Below are positions 25,738-35,461 of a stretch of 64,000 nt of DNA, in pieces (positions within the stretch are counted from its first letter, which is position 1; each line of letters starts with the position of its first letter). Source of the DNA: Paenibacillus sp. FSL M7-0420 (GTDB lineage: Bacteria; Bacillota; Bacilli; Paenibacillales; Paenibacillaceae); contig NZ_JBBOCJ010000001.1 of the NCBI RefSeq assembly GCF_038002345.1, positions 2,604,001 through 2,668,000 on the forward strand, in the 5' to 3' direction. The notes beneath the pieces are model-generated. The model was not told the origin of the DNA. It made no database searches and saw only the letters and a program-made list of their open reading frames with translations. Both the position numbers and the translations under genes were made by a program.

Positions 25738-28700
25738 TTAGTTCATTAATTCCGCTTGCATCAGCAAGCGGAGAATGACGGTTGCCGCCTCCGCACGGGT
25801 TGCGGATTGACCCGGCTGGAATTGCCCCGCCGGTGTCCCGGTGATCAGGCCGGCCTGAACTGCCTTGGCCACATCCTGCTGCGCCCAGCCCGCAATCTTG
25901 TCGGCATCCTTGAAGGCTGTAGGCTGAAGCTCTGAAGCTGGGAGCGGCGAGCCTGCAAGGGCCATCGCCTTAACCAGAATAACAGTCATCTCCTGTCGGG
26001 TAATGATGTCGCTTGGCCGGAAATTATTGTCCGTTCCACCCTGCACCAGACCCAGCTCAGCGGCTGTTCCGACACTTCCGGTGTACCATGCGCCGGAGGG
26101 GGTATCCTTAAACGAAACATCTGCGGAACCGGAGGAGGAGTAGCCCAGCGCACGAACCATCATCGCTGCGAATTCCGCGCGGGTTGTGGTAGCGTTCGGT
26201 GCGAACCTACTGTCCGTTAAGCCGGTGAGGATGTACTTGGAGGCCAGCTTTTCGACGGATGCCTGTGCCCAGTGCTCCTTGATATCCTCAAATGTCTTGT
26301 TGCTTGAAATCACTGCAAACGTACCGTTACTTGGACTGTAGAAGGTTACACTGGTGCCGTTGAAGACCGCCGGAACGAAGGTGAAGCTTCCGTCCTTCCC
26401 GATCCGCACCACAGTCGCATTGCGGCTGTCCGCCGGAGCATCAAGCTGCAAGGTGTGCCGGGAATAGCTGCCCTTGAAGCCCGGGATCTCCACCGTACGT
26501 CCATTGGCTTCAGCTGTTACCGTGTATTCAATGGCTTGGCTGATTAATTTGCCCTTGGCTGCCAGAACAGCCTGAAGGATCTCTTGCTGCCGCTGTTCCG
26601 GCAGGACCGTCATACTGACCTTAAGCTTCCAGTCCCCGGTTCCCAATTGCTGTCCCCAAGCTGCGGTATCAACCGCTTTGACAGGGAAGTGGAAGGTGCC
26701 GAGCGGAGACGAGACGGTGATCTGGTCTGCCGCTTTTACTTTCTGCGCGTCCAGTGTGGCTGTAGCAGTAGTTCCTGTAACCTCTGCTTCGACGGTCAAA
26801 TGGCCGCTGCCGCTTGGTGCTTCCGGCTGAGCAGGGGTGACCGAACCAACGGTAGAGCCACCGCCGTTGCCACTCCCGGCGTTCCCGCCGCCGTTATTAC
26901 CGCCGCCAGGATCACCGCCGCCGTTATTGCCGCCGCCAGGATCACCGCCGCCGTTATTGCCGCCGCCAGGATCACCGCCGCCGTTATTGCCGCCGCCAGG
27001 ATCACCGCCGCCGTTGTTGCCGCCGCCAGGATCACCGCCGCCGTTGTTACCGCCGCCGGGATCACCGCCGCCGTTGTTACCGCCGCCGGGATCACCACCG
27101 CCGTCAGTCGCAAGCGTATGCCGGGCATAAATATCGAACCGGTCGAACGCAGGCGCGTATTGGCGCGGGACCGCTGTGTAAGGAGTGAAGCCTTGCGCCC
27201 CGGTTCCTCCATAAGGGTTAGACCCGCCGTCATACGTATTATTATTGGAGAAACGGATGCTGTTGGTGCCTGCTTTCAGTTCAACATCAAAGGTCTGTGT
27301 GGCGAACTGTTGCCATGAGATGGTGTTCTTGAAAAAGACCGTCTGCGGCTCGCCCCCGTTGACGCTTACTTGCGCATACCGTTCAACAACGTCATTGTTG
27401 TAGGCGTGCGTCCCGGCGCTTTCACCGTTCGCGTAGGTAACGACCAGCTTGTAGGTGCCTGCTTTGGACACCGTGATGTCCTTAAGCTCCAGATACCGCT
27501 CTGCTCCGTCGAAAGAGGTAATGCCGTTCACATATTTGCCGCCGGAAGCGTATTTGGCAAAGGCATCCTCGCGGATGAGCGGCAGCTCGGAGCCGGCCGG
27601 AGTACCTACGACCGTTGCCGCCTCTGCTTCAACGGAATATACAGAAGTCTGGCTGACGAAGGCTGCATTAATATAATCGAGGCTAAGCGCAGCGCTGGAA
27701 CGCACATCAACCAGGTTAATGCCTGTGCGTAAGAAGGTTGGTACTGTAGCGGTCTGCCATTGTCCGCCAGTATCGGTAACAGGCAGATCCACGAGCGGCT
27801 TGCGGTCATGTTGAATTTGCAATTTGCCCGCGCCCGATGCCGCATAGCGAATCTGCAGATCATACATGCCGTCTTGCAGCACACTTACCACAAAGCGGGT
27901 ATTGGCGTTCTGGCTGCTGCCGTAACCGGTCACATATCCGGCACCCTCGAAGCCTTCGAGGCTGCTCTCTCTGGATAATCCCAGCGCAGAATCATAGTCG
28001 GCGAATTCCGCTTGAACACGGTAGCTCGGCTCTGCGCCCAACACACCGCTATAAGTTAATTCCATCGCATCAAGGGTGGACTCGCCCTGGCCCGCTTCTC
28101 CCGTATCCGGGTTGTACTTGCTGATGCCGATGGAATGTGTCCCTTGCGTCAGATCGGCAAAAATCGTATTGCCTCCCAGCAGCTGCATGTTGTAATCCGC
28201 ACGCAGAACCACCTTCGTTGCCGGCTGATCATCAATCTTGATGAACCATTCGGAATTGATGCGCTGATTCGCATCTCCGGTATTGGATTGATTGCGCAGG
28301 GTGGAGGTTGCGCCGCTGCCGCCAATCAGATCCAGACGGTAGCTCCCGTCTGCCGGAACCGTAACCTCCGTCCATTTCACCAGGCTGTCCGCAGCCTTGA
28401 TGCCTTGGACATACTGGCCGTTCGAGGCGGAGCGTCCGGTGCTCTTGCGCGGATAGTGATCCGTCAGTGTCACATTGGTCCGCACCTCTGCATTCTCAGC
28501 CTCGAAGCGCTTATAGAAAGTCTCCTTCGGGGCATGAGCTACCGCCGGAGTAATGACTGCATAATACGCCGAGGTGTAATCGTTCAGGTTGACATCCAGT
28601 GTGACCGAGCCGTTCTTGACGGGATAATCACGGTCCAGGATCTGGGTAGGCTCTACGAGAAATCCGGTCAAGCCCGTATATCCAGCATGCCATACGGTGA

Positions 28701-30972
28701 TATGCACCGCTTCTGCTTCTGTGAGGAAGGAGGGGCTGTTCCCGTTGCCGGTCACGTTGTTGAACACGATCTGGCCGTCTCCTTGTGTGCCTCCGAACGC
28801 GATACTGACCTGCTTTTTGTTGTCCTGAATGGAGCTTAGCCCGTACAAGCCGGGGCCGAAGGCGTCATTCTCATGTCTCGCGTTGATGACCTCAATCTTG
28901 GCCATGTCGCCGCCCATCATATCGGCATACCATTTGTAGAGCCACCATGCCCCGTTAGGCTCATTCTGCCCGGCGAGCAGGGACCCGTAGGAGTTGGCCG
29001 TGTTCCAATACGGCAGCATGCTGTTCATTTTCAGCTCATCATAACGTGCGATGTAATGAATCAGCGAGCCGCCTACGGCAATCTCCGAGGTTGCTGCATA
29101 CTCATTGATGTCCACCTTGATCGGGAAGGGGACCGTCCGGTCCGGGTACAGCTCCCGATAGCGCTGCACGGACCTCTCTTCCACCGTCCGGAAGGTGGCT
29201 ACGTTGGAGGGAGCCTGGTTGAAGGCTTTGTCCCACAGCATATGCCAGCTGATAATGTCCGGCAGACAGTCATTCTCTACGCAGTAGGGAATGAAATCTT
29301 CGAATACCTTGGCTCCGTACTGGGTTAGATTCACTCCCGAAATGACTGCCCCGGGGTCAATCTCCTTGATCTTCTTCGTTACCGCCAGCCAGTCGCTGTT
29401 GAATACGGCTCTTGAATTCTTGCCTGTCTGGTTATCCGCCAGCAGCTGGGGATAACGGGTATTGTTCTGCTCCGGCTCATTGAACGGGATATAGATGAAT
29501 CTGGCATCCGCATCCCGTCCCGGATTCGCGGCCTCCCATTGCTGCTTGTAGGCCTTGACAGCTGTTGTAATCGGAATGACGGCTTCCTGAATATATTCGT
29601 CAGCCGTTCTGGACGGATAGTACCAATGCTGATAATAATCCTGCATGACGATATTTACAGCTTCCCCGCCAGCCTCGAAGAAATAGTCCGACACCCGCAG
29701 CGCGTCGCCGGTCGGATGCTGGATGCCGTTCGGCGGCTTCTGGGAGATATGCGAGGGCTTGATCGGAATCAGTGTATTGATATCCGGCACATTCGGCTCG
29801 CTGATCGCATACAGTGCGCCGGAAGATCCATGGAATACAGGTCCGAGCGAGCGGTCTGCCAGATCGACCGAGATTTTGGCCGGCTTGGCTGAAGTGTTCT
29901 CTTCATGCTTCGTCGCCGCATAGAGTGCGCTGACCTGAGTGGCATTTAACTGGACATTATAGATCCGCAGATCGTCGAATTTCCCCTTGATATCTCCATC
30001 CGAGGTATAGAGTGATCTGCCGAAATCGTTGAATTTCAGCGCGTTCAGATAATCACGCGAGAAGAAATGCTCCAGAACGGAGGACATGGTCGCTTCAGGG
30101 GAGCTTTTGCCCTGATCCAGACCTTTGGTGCCAACGGGAACACCGTCCAGGTATACCTCATAGGCCCCGCTGCTGGTCATAGTGACAGTCACCTGCTGCC
30201 ATTTGCCCTTGGCCGGGTTACGGTTCCAGACGATATCGCCTTTGTAGCTGGCAATCTGACTTGGATTCGTGCCGGTATAGACCCGGTTGCTGAACGTGCC
30301 GTCCCCGGCGATGATAATGAATTCGGAGTCCTGCCAGCCGCTTACCCCGGCATTCGTCAGCCCCTTCTCGGCAATTGTGGAGGACAGCAGACGGTTATAG
30401 GCGTTAGCCGAAGAGTCGATGTTGGCCCAAAAGGAAATGGACAGTTCATCCTTGATCCTGCTGTAGAGCTGATCGGGCAGCTTCAGCCAGGCAGTACCGT
30501 TCCCGCCGCCTGGTAAAGAGAGGACGTCTCCGCGCTGGTCGTCATAGACAATGGCTGCTACTCCCTTAAGCTCAGCACGTTCAGCGGCCGCATCGGGGTA
30601 GACGCTGTTCACCACCGTGGTGCGGTCAAGCACCTGTCCGGGGCGGAAGCTCCACTGGAACAGCGGGGCCGCCTCAGCAGCGGTCTTCAACTGGAGCTGA
30701 TCCGGCGCAGTCTCCTGAACAGGAGCCGCCTCCCGCAGTGCAGCAGCGTCCGCCACCGCAGCAGCATCCGGCTCTGCCGGGGAAGCAGGCACTTCATCGG
30801 AATCAGGTGCCGGAACCGGATCGGTTACTAACTCCGAATCAGTCACCCATACAGAATCTGCCACAGGAACCGGGTCTGCGGCCGGAGCTGTGGAAGCGCT
30901 TGCCAAACTGGAGGGCAGAAGAGTCAGAATTGCCAGTATAGATATCAGTGAACGCTTAAGATATAGCCTCAA
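25738..30972 (-). CDS. Giant SLH-anchored surface enzyme: LamG, GH39-like barrel, three CBM6/35-like modules
   Basis: A 1744-residue secreted protein. Signal peptide about 1-26; acidic low-complexity region to about 100; LamG/concanavalin domain about 100-350; clan GH-A barrel about 365-805 with probable acid/base Glu in IPFNEPEQ (about 499) and nucleophile Glu in VDINEYA (about 622), closest by eye to GH39. Three CBM6/CBM35-like sandwiches follow (about 822-977, 984-1107, 1110-1282: FEAENAEV, VQAEFADY, SVEAEAAT), then a DPGGGNNGGG-type linker (about 1288-1361), a beta domain, and three SLH repeats (about 1560-1744: TTRAEF, ITRQEM, ATRAEA) for cell-wall binding. TTG 30972 follows AGAGGTGAG. 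Beta-xylosidase or related activity is an inference; no matched product is known to me. Confidence 0.82.
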   Translation of the reverse strand: MRLYLKRSLISILAILTLLPSSLASASTAPAADPVPVADSVWVTDSELVTDPVPAPDSDEVPASPAEPDAAAVADAAALREAAPVQETAPDQLQLKTAAEAAPLFQWSFRPGQVLDRTTVVNSVYPDAAAERAELKGVAAIVYDDQRGDVLSLPGGGNGTAWLKLPDQLYSRIKDELSISFWANIDSSANAYNRLLSSTIAEKGLTNAGVSGWQDSEFIIIAGDGTFSNRVYTGTNPSQIASYKGDIVWNRNPAKGKWQQVTVTMTSSGAYEVYLDGVPVGTKGLDQGKSSPEATMSSVLEHFFSRDYLNALKFNDFGRSLYTSDGDIKGKFDDLRIYNVQLNATQVSALYAATKHEENTSAKPAKISVDLADRSLGPVFHGSSGALYAISEPNVPDINTLIPIKPSHISQKPPNGIQHPTGDALRVSDYFFEAGGEAVNIVMQDYYQHWYYPSRTADEYIQEAVIPITTAVKAYKQQWEAANPGRDADARFIYIPFNEPEQNNTRYPQLLADNQTGKNSRAVFNSDWLAVTKKIKEIDPGAVISGVNLTQYGAKVFEDFIPYCVENDCLPDIISWHMLWDKAFNQAPSNVATFRTVEERSVQRYRELYPDRTVPFPIKVDINEYAATSEIAVGGSLIHYIARYDELKMNSMLPYWNTANSYGSLLAGQNEPNGAWWLYKWYADMMGGDMAKIEVINARHENDAFGPGLYGLSSIQDNKKQVSIAFGGTQGDGQIVFNNVTGNGNSPSFLTEAEAVHITVWHAGYTGLTGFLVEPTQILDRDYPVKNGSVTLDVNLNDYTSAYYAVITPAVAHAPKETFYKRFEAENAEVRTNVTLTDHYPRKSTGRSASNGQYVQGIKAADSLVKWTEVTVPADGSYRLDLIGGSGATSTLRNQSNTGDANQRINSEWFIKIDDQPATKVVLRADYNMQLLGGNTIFADLTQGTHSIGISKYNPDTGEAGQGESTLDAMELTYSGVLGAEPSYRVQAEFADYDSALGLSRESSLEGFEGAGYVTGYGSSQNANTRFVVSVLQDGMYDLQIRYAASGAGKLQIQHDRKPLVDLPVTDTGGQWQTATVPTFLRTGINLVDVRSSAALSLDYINAAFVSQTSVYSVEAEAATVVGTPAGSELPLIREDAFAKYASGGKYVNGITSFDGAERYLELKDITVSKAGTYKLVVTYANGESAGTHAYNNDVVERYAQVSVNGGEPQTVFFKNTISWQQFATQTFDVELKAGTNSIRFSNNNTYDGGSNPYGGTGAQGFTPYTAVPRQYAPAFDRFDIYARHTLATDGGGDPGGGNNGGGDPGGGNNGGGDPGGGNNGGGDPGGGNNGGGDPGGGNNGGGDPGGGNNGGGDPGGGNNGGGNAGSGNGGGSTVGSVTPAQPEAPSGSGHLTVEAEVTGTTATATLDAQKVKAADQITVSSPLGTFHFPVKAVDTAAWGQQLGTGDWKLKVSMTVLPEQRQQEILQAVLAAKGKLISQAIEYTVTAEANGRTVEIPGFKGSYSRHTLQLDAPADSRNATVVRIGKDGSFTFVPAVFNGTSVTFYSPSNGTFAVISSNKTFEDIKEHWAQASVEKLASKYILTGLTDSRFAPNATTTRAEFAAMMVRALGYSSSGSADVSFKDTPSGAWYTGSVGTAAELGLVQGGTDNNFRPSDIITRQEMTVILVKAMALAGSPLPASELQPTAFKDADKIAGWAQQDVAKAVQAGLITGTPAGQFQPGQSATRAEAATVILRLLMQAELMN
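26890..27105. repeat. 30-bp in-frame tandem repeat coding a Gly/Pro/Asn linker
   Basis: Seven near-identical 30-base units, containing CCGCCAGGATCACC or its CCGGGATCACC variant, encode DPGGGNNGGG in the minus-strand SLH protein. Two 3'-most units carry the variant base and TTGTTACC. The region is likely to vary in copy number. Confidence 0.9.
30891..30905 (-). promoter_or_regulatory. cre-like box inside the 5' end of the SLH gene
   Basis: On the minus strand TGGCAAGCGCTTCCA matches WTGNAANCGNWNNCW except one base, with a full AAGCGCTT core. It lies about 70-80 bases inside the coding region, a position from which CcpA can block elongation. Confidence 0.35.
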
Positions 30973-31398
30973 TAGATACTCACCTCTTTTGTTTTTTGGG
31001 GATACCTGTCCTAATAGAACGGTCTGCGCACTTGAAACAATTCTCTATTCACTAACACTTATCTCCGCATAGGCACCGCAACCTCCCTGTCATTGCTGCT
31101 TCGCTTCACCGAGAATGTTAAGTGAATGACCCTTACTATAAAATCAAGCTTTTTTACTGTTTTTGTTCCTTTCTTTACGTCTCTGGGTTACTGCCTGGAG
31201 CGGGCAGACAGGGAAGCAGAAGCGGGAGCCGTAGAATCCTGCCAGCCCTTTCCCCGTAATCCCCCTACATGTAAAAAAGGGAACGAAAAGAGTAAAAAAA
31301 AGACATGCAGAGCAGGGTGGCGGGAAAGCAGCCGGGAGTCTATCATTAAAGGTATTCTACAAAGGTGTTCCACCAACTCTGCTGCCGGAGGTTATGAC
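30973..31398. other. Divergent gap between SLH enzyme and second sensor kinase
   Basis: An open frame runs in from 31126, but it lacks a ribosome-binding site and its translation (Cys/Arg/Lys-rich) does not look like the kinase, so I treat 31126-31398 as leader. TATAAA at 31137-31142 is a weak -10 candidate for the kinase. A stretch of A-runs (31274-31306) is notable. The minus-strand gene has AGAGGTGAG just after 30972. No clear operator was found. Confidence 0.45.
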
Positions 31399-33219
31399 TT
31401 GAAAGCTCCCTTCACCTTGAAGCCCAGCCGCCGTTTTGTGAGCGTGAAGAACAAAATGCTGTTCTTTTTCCTGCTGGCCATTCTGATTCCGGTTGTGATT
31501 CTGTTCGTTACCTCCTATATCTCCTCCCAGCAGATGCTTGAACGTAAATATACGGACCTGCTGGCCGATGTGACGAGACAGTCGAATATCCGCATCGAGG
31601 AATTCCTGGAGGACACGAAGCAGATTTCGCTTATCGCCAGCTACGGGATTAACAGCTACATCTCAGCCGTCTCGCAGGAGAACTACCCGGTACAGAACTA
31701 TCTGCACGACAGCTCTGTGACGAACGAACTTCAGGCCACGCAATTGCTGATGAATTACATCACGATGAAGGACCGCGCCATCTCTATCTATGTCTACAAT
31801 CTGGTGAATGGCAGCGACCTCTATGTGGCCCCGAACAAGCCTGTCGACTATACGTATAACCCCCGTGAGGAGGACTGGTTCACCGAATTCCTGCGTTCTG
31901 ACGATATTACGCGCGATCTGCCGACCCGGCTGGACCTGCAGACCAAGGCGGACAGCAATTGGACGATTTACAATCTGCGTAAAATCTTCGATATGGAGAA
32001 CGGCAAGCTGATCGGCGTAATGGCGGTAAGTGTAGACATAGATTTCATCAACCGGCTGAACAAGCGGATGGAGGCAGGCAACCGTTCGGCCTTCACCGTT
32101 ACCGATGACAGCGGCAGGATTATATTCAACAACAATTATAACCTGATCGGCAAGCCGTTCAGGACACTTTTTCCGGTGCGTGAGGAAGAACTTGCCGCAG
32201 GTTCAGGCAGGCAGATTGTCCGTGTATCCGGCAAGGACTATATTCTGATCCAGTCGCCATTTGAGGAACATAACTGGAAGACTTATATGTATATGCCCGT
32301 GGAAGAGCTCGCGGTGGAAGGCGATATCCTGAAGCGGAATCTGTGGACGATTGCTGTCGTGCTTATCCTGTTCGCCCTGGCCAGCTCGGTGTACATGTCG
32401 AATCTGATCACCCGGCCGATCAAGCAGCTGATCCGCAATATGACGCTGGTGGAGCAAGGGAAATTCGATAATCTCCCGGCGGTCCGCTCGAATGATGAGA
32501 TCGGTGTCATGGCCAGCCGGTTCGAGCAGATGTCCGCTGAACTCAAGCAGCTGGTGGAGCGGATCTACGTGGAGCAGGAGCAGAAGGTCGAGGCTGAAAT
32601 TCGCGCGTTGCAGGCCCAGATCAGTCCGCATTTCCTGTACAATACGCTGAATTCAGTCAAATGGATCGCCACCATGCAGCAGTCGGAGAAGATTGTTGAG
32701 ATGACCGGAGCGCTGATCTCTATGCTCCGTTATACTGCCAAGACGGACAATCGGCTGGTGCCGATCCGTGAGGAGCTGGAGCACATCGGCCATTATATAA
32801 TCATTCAGAAGGTGCGGTATTTCAACCGGATCGAGTTCCATTCGGAAGTGGAGGAGACGCTTGCGGAGCAGGAGATTCCGAAGCTGAGCATCCAGCCGCT
32901 GGTCGAGAATGCGATCTTCCACGGAATTGCCGACCAGGAGGACGGGCTGCTGTCTATTGAGGTCCGGCGGGCCGGGAATGCTGAACTCACCATTACGGTC
33001 AGAGACAACGGTGCGGGCATCAGCGCTGAGGCGGCAGCGAAGCTGCGCAGCAGACTGGGCGGTGCAGAGGACAGCGGCGGCATCGGCGTTACCAATGTGC
33101 ATCAGCGGATACGCCGGTTATACGGCGAGCCGTACGGGGTATCGTTCGAGAGCAGTCCGGGGCAGGGTGCGGTATTCGTGATCACAATTCCTATTCGGGA
33201 CAGGAAGGGGGCTTATTGA
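31399..33219 (+). CDS. YesM-type sensor histidine kinase, second system
   Basis: About 606 residues. Membrane helix 1 at about 19-42, an extracytoplasmic Cache-like sensor to about 300 (DREEDWFTEF-like PREEDWFTEFL and VMAVSVDIDFINRL), helix 2 about 310-335, HAMP about 335-385, phosphoacceptor His in QISPHFLYNTLNS, then HATPase with PLVENAIFHGI and VRDNGAGIS, and the GIGVTNVHQRIRRLYG end typical of LytS/YesM kinases. TTG 31399 lies 7 bases after GGAGG. It overlaps or abuts the response-regulator gene. By position it probably controls the importer at 35.6-40.1 kb and perhaps the divergent SLH enzyme. Confidence 0.92.
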   Translation: MKAPFTLKPSRRFVSVKNKMLFFFLLAILIPVVILFVTSYISSQQMLERKYTDLLADVTRQSNIRIEEFLEDTKQISLIASYGINSYISAVSQENYPVQNYLHDSSVTNELQATQLLMNYITMKDRAISIYVYNLVNGSDLYVAPNKPVDYTYNPREEDWFTEFLRSDDITRDLPTRLDLQTKADSNWTIYNLRKIFDMENGKLIGVMAVSVDIDFINRLNKRMEAGNRSAFTVTDDSGRIIFNNNYNLIGKPFRTLFPVREEELAAGSGRQIVRVSGKDYILIQSPFEEHNWKTYMYMPVEELAVEGDILKRNLWTIAVVLILFALASSVYMSNLITRPIKQLIRNMTLVEQGKFDNLPAVRSNDEIGVMASRFEQMSAELKQLVERIYVEQEQKVEAEIRALQAQISPHFLYNTLNSVKWIATMQQSEKIVEMTGALISMLRYTAKTDNRLVPIREELEHIGHYIIIQKVRYFNRIEFHSEVEETLAEQEIPKLSIQPLVENAIFHGIADQEDGLLSIEVRRAGNAELTITVRDNGAGISAEAAAKLRSRLGGAEDSGGIGVTNVHQRIRRLYGEPYGVSFESSPGQGAVFVITIPIRDRKGAY

Positions 33220-33221
33220 GT

Positions 33222-34808
33222 ATGCTGGGTGTGCTTATCGTGGATGACGAGCTGCTGATGCGTATCGGCCTGAAATCGATTATTCAATGGGAAGATGAGG
33301 GATTTACGATTCTGGGGGAGGCCGCAAACGGGCGCGAAGCGCTGGAACTGGCCGGGACGCACCGGCCGGATCTGATTATTACGGATATCAAAATGCCGGT
33401 GATGGACGGTCTGGAGCTGATCCGGGAGGCCCGGCGGCTGGACATCGGCGGGCAATTCGTCATTCTTAGCTGTCTGGATGAATTCCAGTATGCGCAGGAG
33501 GCGCTCAGGCTCGGGGCGGCGGACTATCTGATCAAGAGCGATATGAAGCCGCAAGAGCTGGTGCATGTGCTGGAGACGGTTAAGAAGCGGGCGGTCCGCC
33601 TCTCCGCAGGCAGCTCCTCCGCAATGCCGCCCGGCTCCTACAAGGAGAGCATCGAGCATTTGAAGGAGACACTGTTCAAGGAGGTGCTGAGCGGCTTCAA
33701 GGGAGCCGAAGAGGTGCTCGCCCGGCGTGAAGCGCTGCATATCCGCCTGCCGGACGGGCCGATGGTGCTGATGAAGCTGCGGATCAACCGGTTTGACCAG
33801 CTGCGGCGCAAGTACGTGGAGCAGGATGAGAAGCTGCTGCGCTATTCGGTGGCGAATATTCTGGAAGAGATCCTGCCCCGCAAGCGGGCGAAGGAGATCA
33901 TCGTCATGAATTCCGCGGAATATGTGCTGCTGCTCGATCTCGGAGAGGAAGGCCAGATTGTCCGCGCGGAGATCGAGCGCGCCGCCGCCAAGATCCAGGC
34001 GGCGATGAAGGATTTCCTGAAGCTGACCCTGTCGATCGGGGTCAGCGGTCCGGCTCCCGGCTTTGACGGCCTGAAGCGGGCCTATCAGGAGGCGGACATG
34101 GCGCTTGACGAGCTGTTCTTCGCCAGCGGGAGCGGCCTGTCCTTCTATGATAAGGCCAGGAGCCGTCAGAGAAGCGGGGAGCGGCTGTTCATCGACAAGC
34201 CTTGCATGCGGAAGTTCAGGCAGGATACCGAGAGCGGAAGCGAAGGGGCGCTTGCCTTCCTGAACAGCCTGAAGGATACTATGCTGCTGGAGGGATGCAC
34301 GAAGCAGGCGGCGCGTTCGACCTACATACGGATGCTTGGGGCGATTCTGTCCTGCTTCCCGGCGCTTCCCGAGCCGAATGAAGCCGGGCTTACGGTGTAC
34401 GAAAGCATTCTCCATGAAGAGAGTCTGGAGGGGCTGCACCAGACCGTCGCCGGTTATCTGGAGCAGTGCAGAGCGCAGATGTCGGAGGGGCAATCCTCCC
34501 GGAGTTATGCAGAGCAAGCGAGTGAGCTGATGATGCAGCTCTACACAGAGGATATCTCGCTGCAGTCGGTAGCGGAGCAGATTAACGTGAACGCCTCTTA
34601 TCTCAGCAGGGTATTCAAGCAGGAGACCGGCGAGAATTTCGTCAGCTTCCTGACCCGGCTTCGTATGGAGAAGGCCAAGAGCCTGCTCAGGGACAGGAAC
34701 ATTAAGGTCTATGAGGTTGCTGAGCGTGTGGGTTATCCGAACACCGCGTACTTCAGCAAGCTGTTCAAGAAGCTGAACAGTATGAGTCCGGAGGAATATC
34801 GGGGCTAG
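33222..34808 (+). CDS. YesN-type response regulator with AraC domain, second system
   Basis: About 528 residues. Receiver 1-120 with GVLIVDDELL and phosphoacceptor Asp about 55 in LIITDIKMP; a central region with GGDEF-like remnants common in YesN proteins (LTLSIGVSGPAPGFDGLKRAYQEADMAL); and a C-terminal double helix-turn-helix (VAEQINVNASYLSRVFKQETG; VAERVGYPNTAYFSKLFKKL). TTG 33216, overlapping the kinase stop, is an alternative start; ATG 33222 is 10 bases after GGGGG. It is followed by the repeat-rich gap and then the importer genes it probably activates. Confidence 0.92.
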   Translation: MLGVLIVDDELLMRIGLKSIIQWEDEGFTILGEAANGREALELAGTHRPDLIITDIKMPVMDGLELIREARRLDIGGQFVILSCLDEFQYAQEALRLGAADYLIKSDMKPQELVHVLETVKKRAVRLSAGSSSAMPPGSYKESIEHLKETLFKEVLSGFKGAEEVLARREALHIRLPDGPMVLMKLRINRFDQLRRKYVEQDEKLLRYSVANILEEILPRKRAKEIIVMNSAEYVLLLDLGEEGQIVRAEIERAAAKIQAAMKDFLKLTLSIGVSGPAPGFDGLKRAYQEADMALDELFFASGSGLSFYDKARSRQRSGERLFIDKPCMRKFRQDTESGSEGALAFLNSLKDTMLLEGCTKQAARSTYIRMLGAILSCFPALPEPNEAGLTVYESILHEESLEGLHQTVAGYLEQCRAQMSEGQSSRSYAEQASELMMQLYTEDISLQSVAEQINVNASYLSRVFKQETGENFVSFLTRLRMEKAKSLLRDRNIKVYEVAERVGYPNTAYFSKLFKKLNSMSPEEYRG

Positions 34809-34821
34809 AAAAGTATCAGAT

Positions 34822-35004
34822 TAACGGACCTGAGAGACCCTATTCCCAGCAAAACGCCACCTTTTGCGGATTAACGGACTCAGTAGCCCTTATCGTCTCT
34901 CTACGAGAGGTTTAGGAGTAGAGATTCCAAGAATAAGCACCATGAGGTCCGTTACTTGCCCAAGTGGTGACGTTAAACCAGAATAAGCGCGCCTCAGTCC
35001 GTTA
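34822..35004. repeat. Four copies of a TAACGGAC...TTATTC repeat, two in each orientation
   Basis: Forward copies start at 34822 and 34872; reverse-complement copies span 34931-34954 and 34981-35004. Within each pair the period is exactly 50 bp. The 24-base unit begins TAACGGAC and ends TATTC or a close variant, and the sequence between copies shares AACGYCACC. The two pairs face each other around CTCTCTACGAGAG (about 34897-34909), making a ~180-bp inverted structure. Confidence 0.8.
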
Positions 35005-35191
35005 CGCCGGGCAATACGCCTTAAATGGACAACTCCCGTCTTCATCTGGGAATGTTACCTGAAGGGGGGCCCCACTCCTGTAGTCATTCAGGCAGGATAG
35101 TGGCCCATCCACCAGTATAAATCGCTTTGGTAAATCGTTTGCTGTGGGTTTGCAGCGCCCCGATTACCATACCTGCTCATGAGCGCTACGC

Positions 35192-35380
35192 TTAATTGTA
35201 TTTTGTGCAACTAAAATGTCTGTTTTACTCCATCTTCTCACCTTAGTTGTATTTCGTACAATTAAAATCTCTACTTTCCCTGGGTTCCGCCCTTTGGGGC
35301 AGATTTAGTTGTACAGATTACAGCTAGAAGAGGTAAGCCTTCTTTTTCGCTGTTTTTAAGTGTACGTTATGCAACTATCA
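35192..35380. repeat. Palindromic repeats with TTAGTTGTA / TACAACTAA arms
   Basis: Two good copies (35192-35217 and 35243-35268) fit TTARTTGTATTTYGTRCAA followed by YTAAAAT and are 51 bp apart. Two decayed copies begin near 35305 and 35356, again 51 bp apart. Read on the minus strand the loop is A-rich, as in the larger array at 21.3-21.9 kb. Confidence 0.75.
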
Positions 35381-35433
35381 CTGAATGTCTACTTGAACGG
35401 CAATTGTCAAAAAAAGAACAGAGTCTGTAAAAG

Positions 35434-35461
35434 AAGTGCATCCGCTGCGGGTGCACTTTTT
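35434..35461 (+). terminator. Leader hairpin with T-run upstream of binding-protein gene
   Basis: AAGTGCA (35434-35440) pairs with TGCACTT (35452-35458), and CCG with CGG inside, followed by TTTTT. It lies 134 bp before the binding-protein start. A TTGTCA (35404-35409) and TAAAAG (35428-35433) 18 bp apart just before it could be a promoter, which would make this an attenuator; alternatively it ends an upstream transcript. Confidence 0.5.

Noticed and set aside
31126..31398. N-terminal 91-residue extension of the second sensor kinase
   Set aside because: The stretch is Cys/Lys/Arg-rich, lacks a start signal and precedes a properly spaced GGAGG and TTG at 31399, followed by the expected membrane helix.
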